Shown here in pieces: positions 17,699 through 25,487 of a DNA stretch of 64,000 nt. Under the pieces are notes generated by a model. The model saw nothing but the letters and a program-made list of their open reading frames with translations, did not search any database and had not been told where the DNA came from. The position numbers and the translations under genes are program-made. Numbering within the stretch: position 1 is the first letter of the stretch; every line of letters starts with the position of its first letter. Source of the DNA: Ignavibacteriota bacterium (GTDB taxonomy: Bacteria > Bacteroidota > Ignavibacteria > Palsa-1295); assembly GCA_003151825.1 (NCBI GenBank), contig PLYO01000029.1, forward strand, positions 150,922-214,921, read 5' to 3'.

Positions 17699-19846
17699 AT
17701 GCCAGTAATGACCAAGATGCGGGATTCGATGCCGGTGGTGTTCGCCGTGCTCGCGGGCATCTTCCTGCTTATGATTATCTTCCAATGGGGCGGCCAGGGG
17801 ACTATTTTTGAGCCCAAAGGCGAAGCCGGGACCTTAGGTCTCGTCAATGGCTACCCGATCACGCAGAAGGATTACAACAAAATCTATGAGACGGTGACGA
17901 ATGAGATGAAGACGAAGAACAAGGAGACAAACCTGAACGAGAGCGATGAAGACGATGCTTCGGACAAAGCGTGGGACCAAGCCGTTTCGCAGGCCATCGA
18001 GGACCACAGCATCGAGCAGATGGGCCTCACGGTGACCGATCAGGAAATTCGCGACGTTCTTTTCTATAACCCGCCGGCCGACGTCAAGAAGACCTTTACG
18101 GACTCGATGGGCCATTACCATCAGGACTGGTACATCAAAGCCCTGCGAGATCCACGCAATGACTCCATTACCCGTAGTATGGAAGCGGACGCCCGCGGCC
18201 AAATCCGCCACATGAAGTGGCAGCAGGCCATGGCTGCCACGATTCGCGTCACCGACACCGAGGCATTCCTTCACTATATGACCGACAGCGCGAAAGCGAT
18301 CCTACAGGTCATCAAAATCCCTGCGCCGGAAGTGACTCCTCAAATGGAGCATCAAGTGTCCGAAAAGGACATTCAGTCCTATTACGATTCACACACATGG
18401 CTGTACCATCAGGACGAGCAGCGAAAATTGCAGTTCGTCCGATTTCCGCTCGTGCCCAATGGGCGCGATACCGCGCTCGTCATGGAGACGGCCAATGGAC
18501 TCAAGGCCCGGCTCGCGGAAGTGCCTTACTCTAAGACCGATACTGCTACCATCGACACGGTAGCGAAGGAACTTGCCCAGGACTATAGCGATGCACCGTA
18601 TTCGCCGCACCGTCTCGTTACTATGCGCGAGTTAGGAAACGACACATCGTTGCTAAGTGCAAAAGCCGGAGATGCCGCCGTTGTGACGATCCAAGGAAAG
18701 ATCACCGTACTCCGAGTGCTCGATGTCTTCGATACTTCCAGTCACACGCTGTTTCGGGTACGCCACATCTCAATCGGTTATCCCTTGGGTGTCGCTGTTC
18801 CGACTCCTCAAATGAAGGACAGTGTGCTCGCTGTCGCCAACCAAGTATTGCAACAACTAAAAAATGGAGCAGACTTCGCCGAGCTGGCGCGGACTCGCTC
18901 CATGGATCCTCGCACTGCGGGGAAGGGCGGCGATATGGGCTGGGAGGACACCGCTATTTTTCCATTGACGTTCCGGCCGCTCATTGGCTCTGCCACAAAT
19001 GGGGAGTTGATCGGTCCTCTGGAATCACCCCGAGGCTTCGATATTCTGCAAGTTATGATGCATACGCGAACGGTCTGGGGGATCGTTAGCCTTTCCTTAG
19101 TCGTCAAACCGAGCCATCAAACGCTCGAGCTCGAATCTCAGATGGCTAACATTTTCCGCGAGCAGGCCCAGAAAATTGGCTTTGACAAAGCCGCCTCGGC
19201 TGCCGGGTATCATGTCATTGCGAACGCTCCCCCTGTAAGCCGAAAAGGCGCCCCCATTTTTAGCAGCCATCTCTTTGTCGATTGGGTTTTCGAAGCGAAC
19301 AAAGACGACATTTCCACCCCCCTCAAATTGTTAAAGAGCGGATCTATTATCGTCTCGCAGCTCACGCAGATTATCCCGGCAGGACCGAAACCCTTAGCCG
19401 ATGTAAAGTCCCAGATTGCCCAGGATCTCGCGCTTCGCAAGGCCGTCGATGCCTTGGCGCCGCGTGCCCAGCAGGTGCGCGCGGCCATTGGGTCGGGCGA
19501 TCTTTCGGTTGCCGCCACCTCGATGGCAGATCCGTCACTCGCCCCGATTACCGTGCTGATGGGACCGGCGGAATCGGTCAATGGCCTTCCCACCTCCGAG
19601 TATGCGATAAATAATTGGGCCTTCTCCGCCGAGCCTGGCACTGTCAGTCCGCCGCTCAAAGGCGAACATGGATATTACATCGTTAAACTTATGGGACGGA
19701 CTATTCCTACGGAGAAAGAATTTGAAGCCGCGAAACCCCAAATCGTGAAGCAGGTTCTGCAGGAAAAAGAGCAACGGGTTCTGATGGACTGGATCGATAA
19801 TCAGAAACAACATGCCACGATCGAAGACTACCGCTTCAAGCGGTAG
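17699..19846 (+). CDS. PpiD/SurA-like membrane-anchored peptidyl-prolyl isomerase
   Basis: 715 residues. One N-terminal transmembrane helix (about residues 12-29, VVFAVLAGIFLLMIIFQ), then a SurA_N/PpiD-type helical chaperone region (TLGLVNGYPITQKDYNKIYE). A parvulin PPIase domain at about 345-455 has FRVRHISIGYP, ADFAELARTRSMDP and GGDMGWEDTAIFP, and a second, less conserved parvulin-like domain lies at about 560-690. PpiD-type foldases are anchored in the inner membrane and help outer-membrane and secreted proteins fold in the periplasm, fitting the many surface proteins here. Monocistronic; about 100 bp after the XRE gene. Confidence 0.9.
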   Translation: MPVMTKMRDSMPVVFAVLAGIFLLMIIFQWGGQGTIFEPKGEAGTLGLVNGYPITQKDYNKIYETVTNEMKTKNKETNLNESDEDDASDKAWDQAVSQAIEDHSIEQMGLTVTDQEIRDVLFYNPPADVKKTFTDSMGHYHQDWYIKALRDPRNDSITRSMEADARGQIRHMKWQQAMAATIRVTDTEAFLHYMTDSAKAILQVIKIPAPEVTPQMEHQVSEKDIQSYYDSHTWLYHQDEQRKLQFVRFPLVPNGRDTALVMETANGLKARLAEVPYSKTDTATIDTVAKELAQDYSDAPYSPHRLVTMRELGNDTSLLSAKAGDAAVVTIQGKITVLRVLDVFDTSSHTLFRVRHISIGYPLGVAVPTPQMKDSVLAVANQVLQQLKNGADFAELARTRSMDPRTAGKGGDMGWEDTAIFPLTFRPLIGSATNGELIGPLESPRGFDILQVMMHTRTVWGIVSLSLVVKPSHQTLELESQMANIFREQAQKIGFDKAASAAGYHVIANAPPVSRKGAPIFSSHLFVDWVFEANKDDISTPLKLLKSGSIIVSQLTQIIPAGPKPLADVKSQIAQDLALRKAVDALAPRAQQVRAAIGSGDLSVAATSMADPSLAPITVLMGPAESVNGLPTSEYAINNWAFSAEPGTVSPPLKGEHGYYIVKLMGRTIPTEKEFEAAKPQIVKQVLQEKEQRVLMDWIDNQKQHATIEDYRFKR

Positions 19847-20120
19847 CCGATGTGCATTCCACGCGCCGTTCCCAGCAGCCAGATCGCACTTTTTTACCCT
19901 GATAGCTCTCCGGTATCAGCAACGGGTGTTTTAGAAAACGGGCATAACACAAATTTGTTTTTACAGCAAAGGGAGCAGAGAACTCTTCGAAAAGTTTCAC
20001 CTTGCAGGGATGTAATAAATCAGAGGGATTCGTTTTTTAAACATTTTACAAGGAGAACATTTTATGAACGGCAATGTACAATCCTGGTTCGATCGTTTAT
20101 GCTGTAACGACGATGGAATC

Positions 20121-20208
20121 GTAGGGACGTGCTGCGCACGTCCGCCCGTTGGCGTGAAAGGTGAATTCATAGTCAACCCCAGCGAGGACGTGCGCAGCAC
20201 GTCCCTAC
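20121..20208. repeat. Inverted-repeat element (GTAGGGACGTGC type)
   Basis: Two copies of GTAGGGACGTGCTGCGCACG in opposite orientation (20121-20143 and 20186-20208), each itself a hairpin GGACGTGC-3 nt-GCACGTCC, separated by about 42 bp. A third hairpin copy is at 39807-39825. MITE-like; lies in the 490-bp gap 19847-20338, which has no gene. Confidence 0.75.
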
Positions 20209-20322
20209 GGCCGGACCGACCGACATGTGTACACCAAAATTCCGTTTGGCGTGGCAAGAGGGACTACGGCCGGACCGACCGACATGTGTACACCAAAATT
20301 CCGTTTGGCGTGGCAAGAGGGA
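20205..20322. repeat. Two-copy tandem repeat, 59-bp unit
   Basis: Units 20205-20263 and 20264-20322 start CTACGGCCGGACCGACCGAC and are identical as far as read. The second unit abuts the ribosome-binding region of the Kelch gene (start 20339). Reading frames through it are not likely coding. Confidence 0.85.
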
Positions 20323-20338
20323 CTTCGGGAGGAATCGG

Positions 20339-21669
20339 ATGAATTCTTTTCAAAAAGTATTACGACTTACATTATTCATATCCTGCATTTTTATTCTGCT
20401 TTTTCAGGGAAATGCGGATGCCCAGGGTGTTTGGACCACGGATTCAACATTCCCTTTACTACCGCACAGCAATTTTACAGCTCCGGCGGTTAATGGAAAA
20501 ATCTATGTGATTGGTGGTGGACTTGGTCGTAGTGTTTATATTGACTCACTTCAAATTTTCGATCCCATTGCAAACGCGTGGAGTACACCAGCTGATGGTA
20601 GCACAATTGCTCCCATGGGGTACGAGAACGTTGGGTCTTCGGCTACATCTGTTGTTGGTGGCAAGATCTACCTGATCGGAGGCACCGAATGGGACAAATA
20701 CCCGAATAGTAATTTCACCGACACAATATATGTGTACGACCCTTCCACAAACACATGGAGCACACCTGCAACATCGGGCTGGTTCATTGCTCGTGAAAGC
20801 CATACAGCCAGCGTGGTTAATGGGAAAATTTACGTTATCGGAGGGGATTCCAGCTTTGAAAATTTGCAGTCAACCTACATCGATGCAGGCTCGCTGCAGG
20901 TCTTCGATCCTTCCAGCAACACGTGGAGCACACCAGGAACGATTGGTGCACTTATCCCTCGATCGGGTCATACGGCCGCAGTTGTGAACGGGAAGATATA
21001 CATAATAGGTGGTGCTGCTGTCAGTTCAAATTCCGTTTCAAGGCCCCCCCGCAGATATTCGATCCCTCAACCAATACATGGAGCACTTTTAGCTCGGTTG
21101 GTTTTGTCGACCGATCATATTTTACGTCGGACGTTATCGGTGACAAAATATATGTTTTCGGTGGTTCTGATGGTGGCCCAGCAGGGCGATTGAAAGGGGA
21201 CAGTGTGGTTCAGGTTTACGACCCGTCCACAGATTCCTGGAGCACGCCGGTTACTGTCGGTAAAATGACTCCCCGCTCAGAACTTTCATCTGCCGTCGTC
21301 GATAACAAGGTTTACGTAATGGGTGGCTACATTCCTGACGGGGATGTAGGTATAGTAGAAGTATTCGATCCGAACGGAACTTCTGGAGTCAATGCAGTTT
21401 CTGCTTCATCCGAAGTCTTGCTTTCTCTTTCTCCCGACCCCATCACCTCTAACACCACCATCTCCTTCACGCTTCCCGAAGCGAGCGTTGCAACGCTCAC
21501 CCTCACCGATGCCGCCGGCCGGGAGACGCTGCTTTTGCCTTTAGATCTGTTAGATGCCGGGCAGCATGAAGTAACATGGGATGCGAGCAATTATCCGAGC
21601 GGCGTGTACCTTTGCCGGCTCTCGGCGTGCGGCGTGAGCGTAACGCGGCGGGTGGTGGTGCTGCATTGA
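20339..21669 (+). pseudogene. Kelch-repeat secreted protein with T9SS tail, interrupted by a frameshift
   Basis: Start ATG at 20339 with GGGAGGAATCGG upstream, signal peptide MNSFQKVLRLTLFISCIFIL to about ADAQ. Kelch units (VNGKIYVIGG, GGKIYLIGG, VNGKIYVIGG, VNGKIYIIGG, IGDKIYVFGG, VDNKVYVMGG, each followed by DPSTNTWST) form a beta propeller; the C-terminus is a T9SS sorting domain (LSPDPITSNTTISFTLPE, GVYLCRLSACGVSVTRRVVVLH). The frame changes by -1 at a run of seven C (21044-21050): the first frame continues to a stop near 21193 and loses homology, while the second resumes PPQIFDPSTNTWSTF. Eight C would restore one frame of about 443 codons. It may be a phase-variable tract, a real mutation or a sequencing error. 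Confidence 0.8.
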
Positions 21670-21730
21670 CCACGATTAACAGGATTTTCGTCCAAGATTA
21701 CCACGATTTTCAGGATAATTGTGGAATTTC

Positions 21731-21903
21731 TTGCGCGGGCGGAAATGTTGCCGTATATTAGTGTGTACTTTGATGGGCACCCATGTCGGGCAAAGATGAA
21801 ATAGGAAAGATGAAAGATGAGGGGACGGAATGGAATTAGATGGCTGTGGATAACTTTTTAAACAAATGGGGAAATTGACTCAGAAACGCCACAGTTCATG
21901 AAC
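21731..21903 (+). repeat. Promoter-bearing intergenic repeat, copy 1
   Basis: TTGCGC (21731-21736), 17 bp, TATATT (21754-21759), then GATGGGCACC (21772-21781), a GCAAAGATGAAATAGGAAAG segment, and distal box CTCAGAAACGCCACAGTTCATGAAC (given as 21879-21903). Copies 2 and 3 at 40537 and 58317 keep the same order and the same 17-bp spacing. It fills most of the gap between the Kelch gene and the YfiM-like gene. The preceding 60 bp carry two ACCACGATT...CAGGAT units, another common intergenic repeat. Confidence 0.7.
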
Positions 21904-21966
21904 TATAAATGTAAAAAAAAATAATCTGAAAGACAACTATCGAAATTAAGCGGCAAAACGCCATCC

Positions 21967-22662
21967 CTAAGGATTTGGGGTCAGGCTTGCGGATGGCGGG
22001 CGACCGAGGTTTTTTTCGGCTTGCATCTCGAAACGGAGGCCATCGGCATTGGCGTGAACGTCACGCGGGTCGCGGGCGTCGCCAATGACGAACAAGCTCT
22101 CCCCTGCTTCGACGGCTTCGCCCGCGAGATGCACAAGCCAGTCCATGCCGAGTATGGATTTGAGCCACGCGCTGGCAAAAAAATGCTGAATTTTATCACG
22201 GTCATCCTCCGGGATGCGATACAGGTGCGCCGGAAGATGCGATACGCGCAAAAGAAAACGGTCGTGATCCTCGCTCGTCAGCGGAAGATCAACTTCCGCT
22301 CCGAAAAAATCAAGTGGAATGTATTCATGCTCGAACGATCCAAACGAGGCCGCGAGGAGTGCATCGGTAAGATTCCCATGCGCCATCGTAACCGCTTCGT
22401 AATAAATTTCGTTGAACGCCGCTTCTGGAGAAACGGTGGAATCGAAGGTTCCGAACTCTTGGCTTGCAATGAATTCGCGCATATCGTAGCCCAGCCGAAT
22501 TCCTTCCGGAACGAAAAGCGAGAACGGCAGCGAAATCGTGTGGCGCGCATCCCGATCCGCGAGCGTGAGGCCCGAAACGGTATTTTTTGGATCGACCTGT
22601 GCGGAGACAGGATCACTCAAGAGAAGCGCGCTCACAAACGCGGCAACAAGCGCGCTACGCAC
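21967..22662 (-). CDS. Exported YfiM/DUF2279-like protein
   Basis: The start is taken as GTG at 22660-22662, preceded by AAAGGAAG, which gives a proper signal peptide (RSALVAAFVSALLLSDPVSAQ) and overlaps the end of the upstream gene by 8 bp (translational coupling); the longer open frame lies antisense-free inside the upstream gene and is unlikely. 231 residues. The motifs DKIQHFFASAWL and DPRDVHANADGLRF resemble a family of small periplasmic proteins (YfiM/DUF2279-like) with a conserved His-Phe and a C-terminal D-x-x-AN-x-G motif. Last gene of the rimO operon. Function unknown; the family call is tentative. Confidence 0.6.
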   Translation of the reverse strand: MRSALVAAFVSALLLSDPVSAQVDPKNTVSGLTLADRDARHTISLPFSLFVPEGIRLGYDMREFIASQEFGTFDSTVSPEAAFNEIYYEAVTMAHGNLTDALLAASFGSFEHEYIPLDFFGAEVDLPLTSEDHDRFLLRVSHLPAHLYRIPEDDRDKIQHFFASAWLKSILGMDWLVHLAGEAVEAGESLFVIGDARDPRDVHANADGLRFEMQAEKNLGRPPSASLTPNP

Positions 22663-23842
22663 GGCTTCCTTTCGCCACGATTTCTTTAGCCGAAGACGTG
22701 CGCCGCAAATCTTCGAGGACTGTGGGAACGAGTTTTTCGAGGCGCGCCGTAAAGTCCCGTCGTTTTTCGTCGATGCTCGAACGCTCATCGACCGGCGCCT
22801 GAAACAGCGGGACATCCTTCAGATAAAAGTGCGGCTCCGCATCGTCGGCGATGCGGCCTTTCGATTTAGCGCCGGGCATCCTTTCGCCAGCCACGACGAT
22901 GGCGCGATGCTTCACCTTCTCGCGCACGAGTTTAAGCATCGCCGGAAGGGAATCATGCTCGAGTGCTTCCAGCGAAGGGGTCAAAAAAATAAATTCCGAG
23001 AACTCGCCGCGCGTAATAGCCTCGTTAATTCCGGACGCTTCGAGCACGAGCGCGGCGCCATCGCGAATTTCCGCGCCAAGAAAAGCCGAGAGGCCAAATT
23101 CAATGGCGCTCGGGCTTAAATCTTTGAGAGAAGGATGGATGCCGGTATCGCGTCGGATGATTTCGGCGAGTTTTGCAAGATCGTTGTCAGGTTTCTGGTT
23201 TTCAATGCTTTCGCCGGCGCGTGCGATAAAAATTCTGGAACTTAGTAATGAAAAACTTCGGGTCGAAGCGTCAACTTTTGCTATACGTGAAATATCCGCG
23301 TATGACCGATCATGCGCGGTGCCAGGCAGAATGAAATCCATCTCCTTATCGGATGCGTCGAAAAACTTTACTCCGAGCGCGGCAGCCGCGCCAAGTCCTG
23401 CATCGCATGCCAGAGGTTCTTCGAGTCCGAGAAGGATAGAGAATGCTCCTTCATCCAAAGCGTCTTGAATTAGTTCACCGATACCGGCGGTTGTTCCGGA
23501 ATCTCCAGCGTGTTGCACACGGGCCACACGGGACATCTCGATCACGGCAAGTTTTCCATCTTCCCCGGCGAATCCTATCGGAACGACGATGTCCTTTCCC
23601 CGTGCATCCTTCGCCTCGACTTCGAGAAAGGAGCCGAGCGTGTGCGTGACGAGGAAATCAATCGTTCCAACGCCGCCATCCACGATGGGGAGTTGAATCA
23701 GGTCGGAACTTTTAAGCGAGCGATCATGCGTGCGAATGCTTCGCGCGAGTTGCGATACCGCCTCGGTTGCATCCCATATTCCGGGGATGGGCAGGGCGGC
23801 TGCGAGAATTTTTCCGTGCAGAATGCGCGTATGATCGGTCAT
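22655..23842 (-). CDS. Divergent glycerate kinase (GlxK)-family protein
   Basis: 395 residues. The glycerate kinase type 1 pattern is recognisable: PIVDGGVGTIDFLVTH (family DGGEGT), VPIGFAGEDGKLAVIEMSRV (family AxIEMAxA), DSGTTAGIGELIQDALDEGA (TxGxGELIxxAL), ILLGLEEPLACDAGLGAAAALG (normally IGGSATNDGGxGxxxALG) and GLSAFLGAEIRDGA. The GGSATND loop is altered, so catalytic activity is doubtful. The usual N-terminal IAPDSFKGS segment is absent. The start ATG lies inside a family A palindrome (23828-23845), 6 bp after the GWxTD stop. Near the C-terminus RIADDAEP is encoded by a family B palindrome (22839-22854). Operon partner of rimO and the GWxTD gene; role uncertain. Confidence 0.68.
   Translation of the reverse strand: MTDHTRILHGKILAAALPIPGIWDATEAVSQLARSIRTHDRSLKSSDLIQLPIVDGGVGTIDFLVTHTLGSFLEVEAKDARGKDIVVPIGFAGEDGKLAVIEMSRVARVQHAGDSGTTAGIGELIQDALDEGAFSILLGLEEPLACDAGLGAAAALGVKFFDASDKEMDFILPGTAHDRSYADISRIAKVDASTRSFSLLSSRIFIARAGESIENQKPDNDLAKLAEIIRRDTGIHPSLKDLSPSAIEFGLSAFLGAEIRDGAALVLEASGINEAITRGEFSEFIFLTPSLEALEHDSLPAMLKLVREKVKHRAIVVAGERMPGAKSKGRIADDAEPHFYLKDVPLFQAPVDERSSIDEKRRDFTARLEKLVPTVLEDLRRTSSAKEIVAKGSRA
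22839..22854. repeat. Short palindromic element, family B, inside the glycerate-kinase-like gene
   Basis: GCATCG-TCGG-CGATGC. Read in frame on the minus strand as RIADDA. Confidence 0.8.
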
Positions 23843-23845
23843 GCG
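23828..23845. repeat. Short palindromic element, family A, containing a start codon
   Basis: CGTATGATCGGTCATGCG, one mismatch in the stem. On the minus strand it supplies the ATG (23840-23842) and the residues MTDHTR of the glycerate-kinase-like protein. Confidence 0.8.
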
Positions 23846-23848
23846 TTT

Positions 23849-25474
23849 TCAGCGATCCCAGATAAAAGTCCCCGGCGCGGGAAAAGCTCCCTGAAGACGG
23901 TAATCGCCGAGCATGTATTCATCCACAAAAGTATATCGTGCGCCGAGGCCGGAATATTCCCAAACTTCATACGGCCGCTGCATCGATTCGGACGTATGGC
24001 TATCGATGGCATCGGGTGCGCCGAGCGCAAGGTACACGCGCCCACGATCGCTCTTCCAACCGGGTTGAAAGCTCGTGCCAAAATGGGCGTTGGCATATTC
24101 TACTCTGGCATAAAATACGCCCATCGGCCGGCTTGCATTGCTAAAAGCATCGTGGTCGATGCGGTTTTCGCTTTGCACTTTTGCCGCAAGCAATTTTTGG
24201 TTCCAAAACTCGACGACGGCATTATGCTTTTCTTTCGGTGTTTGGGCATTCGAAAGCGAATCCCACTCGGCGCCCGTTGCAATGAATCGCAATTGCGCGA
24301 TAGCCTGATCGAGATCGGTCACGGAAGCAGGAATTCCTCTGGCGATGCGAACGAAAATCTTGCGCTCGGACCACGCGAGTGCGCGCTGGGCAAGCATCGC
24401 CGGATCGGTAATACTGGTATCGCTCGAGGCCGGGAGCACATAAGTGGTAAGGGTGTAATGTCCGGACCATAAGCCGTCAAATTGCAATGGAATAAAGAGC
24501 GGCATTTCGGGAATCGCCGCCGGAGCCATCAGTCCCACGCCATTGACGTGAGTCGTCCGCAGCACGGAGGTGACTCGCATCGGTATAATTCGTTCGGTAT
24601 CCGATGCATCCTTTTTAGGTTCGATGATTTCCGTCACGACGCTCAGCGTGGAATCGGGCGGCATGTTATAGAGCGCGGCAAAAATACCACCTTGACGAAC
24701 ATTGTCAACGATGCGGCTCATCCCCGCATTCTCGTTCGTGTTCCCCACCAGTTCCGAAACGTCCGGCCCGATGGAGGGAACGATATTCATTCCCGCATGA
24801 TCGGTCATGCGGCGCTCGCCATAAAGGAGAAGGTCGCTCATCATGGGTCCGGCGCCTGAGAAGCTTTTGACATGGAAGGCAATGCTCGTATCGTATTCAT
24901 TCCGCGACGAGAGATCGCGTATGCTCAAACGCAATTGGTAATCCCTTCCCGAATGACCCGCATCCGAGACCTTTAAAGGGTCTCGGCCGACGATGCTCAT
25001 CATGCGCGCCGTATCGCCGGTGATGCGGCTCATACTTGGCGCCATGAGAAACGAAATTTGTTGTGCATCCGCGCGGCCCGCATCGTCAACAATGCGGGTG
25101 TGTCCGCGAGCGCTGCGGTCTTCATGTTCACCGGCTGTTTCGAGCGTGGTAAAGCTCTCGTAATGATCGAGAAGAATTACATCGTCTGCGGTTACTTGGA
25201 CTCCGACGGAATAATCGGCCACATATCGATCGACCGCATAAAGAAAATCGAGCGACGCATACGGAACAGCGATATAGACATCCACCCGCGTGCTGTCCAA
25301 AGCATCGCCGACGATGCTCGGGCCTTGGAACTGTAGCACGTCGAATACCGCGCGCGGCGCTTTCGTAGTAATTTCTTCGCCGCGAGTTGCGCCAGGCATT
25401 CTTCGCTGCTGCCCCATGAGTACAGATGCGGAGCCAAAGGCAAGGAGGCAAACAACGAGGATCGTTCGGAGCAT
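23849..25474 (-). CDS. GWxTD-domain secreted protein
   Basis: The start chosen is ATG at 25472-25474 (MLRTILVVCLLAFGSASVLMG), 14 bp after the rimO stop and giving a clean signal peptide; upstream in-frame ATG codons overlap rimO. 541 residues. The C-terminal GWxTD domain is clear (FWNQKL, GWKSDRGRVYLALGAPDAID, YEVWEYSGLGARYTFVDE). This domain is common in FCB-group bacteria; its function is unknown. The gene is a hotspot of short palindromes: family A at 24794 (RMTDHAG), family C at 24964 (RDPLKVS) and several intact or degenerate family B copies (24699, 25011, 25080, 25302). Central gene of the rimO operon. Confidence 0.85.
   Translation of the reverse strand: MLRTILVVCLLAFGSASVLMGQQRRMPGATRGEEITTKAPRAVFDVLQFQGPSIVGDALDSTRVDVYIAVPYASLDFLYAVDRYVADYSVGVQVTADDVILLDHYESFTTLETAGEHEDRSARGHTRIVDDAGRADAQQISFLMAPSMSRITGDTARMMSIVGRDPLKVSDAGHSGRDYQLRLSIRDLSSRNEYDTSIAFHVKSFSGAGPMMSDLLLYGERRMTDHAGMNIVPSIGPDVSELVGNTNENAGMSRIVDNVRQGGIFAALYNMPPDSTLSVVTEIIEPKKDASDTERIIPMRVTSVLRTTHVNGVGLMAPAAIPEMPLFIPLQFDGLWSGHYTLTTYVLPASSDTSITDPAMLAQRALAWSERKIFVRIARGIPASVTDLDQAIAQLRFIATGAEWDSLSNAQTPKEKHNAVVEFWNQKLLAAKVQSENRIDHDAFSNASRPMGVFYARVEYANAHFGTSFQPGWKSDRGRVYLALGAPDAIDSHTSESMQRPYEVWEYSGLGARYTFVDEYMLGDYRLQGAFPAPGTFIWDR
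24699..24714. repeat. Degenerate family B palindrome in the GWxTD gene
   Basis: ACATTGTCAACGATGC; the minus strand reads SRIVDNV in frame. Stem imperfect. Confidence 0.5.
24794..24811. repeat. Short palindromic element, family A, in the GWxTD gene
   Basis: CGCATGATCGGTCATGCG, read on the minus strand as RMTDHAG in frame; identical to the intergenic copy at 4652. Confidence 0.85.
24964..24986. repeat. Short palindromic element, family C, in the GWxTD gene
   Basis: CCGAGACC and GGTCTCGG arms (8-bp stem) around the loop TTTAAAG; minus-strand reading GRDPLKVS in frame. Confidence 0.8.
25080..25095. repeat. Family B palindrome in the GWxTD gene
   Basis: GCATCG-TCAA-CAATGC, one stem mismatch; minus-strand reading RIVDDAG. 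A weaker copy (reading SRITGDTA) lies at 25011-25026. Confidence 0.6.
25302..25317. repeat. Short palindromic element, family B, in the GWxTD gene
   Basis: GCATCG-CCGA-CGATGC, perfect stem; minus-strand reading SIVGDAL in frame. Confidence 0.8.
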
Positions 25475-25487
25475 GATAAGCAAAAAA

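Noticed and set aside
20205..20322. Tandem repeat considered as a CRISPR array
   Set aside because: Only two directly abutting 59-bp units without spacers and no cas genes; an ordinary tandem duplication.
21041..21052. Programmed -1 frameshift in the Kelch gene
   Set aside because: The C-run is not a standard slippery site and no stimulatory structure is evident; a length change of the homopolymer is a simpler explanation.
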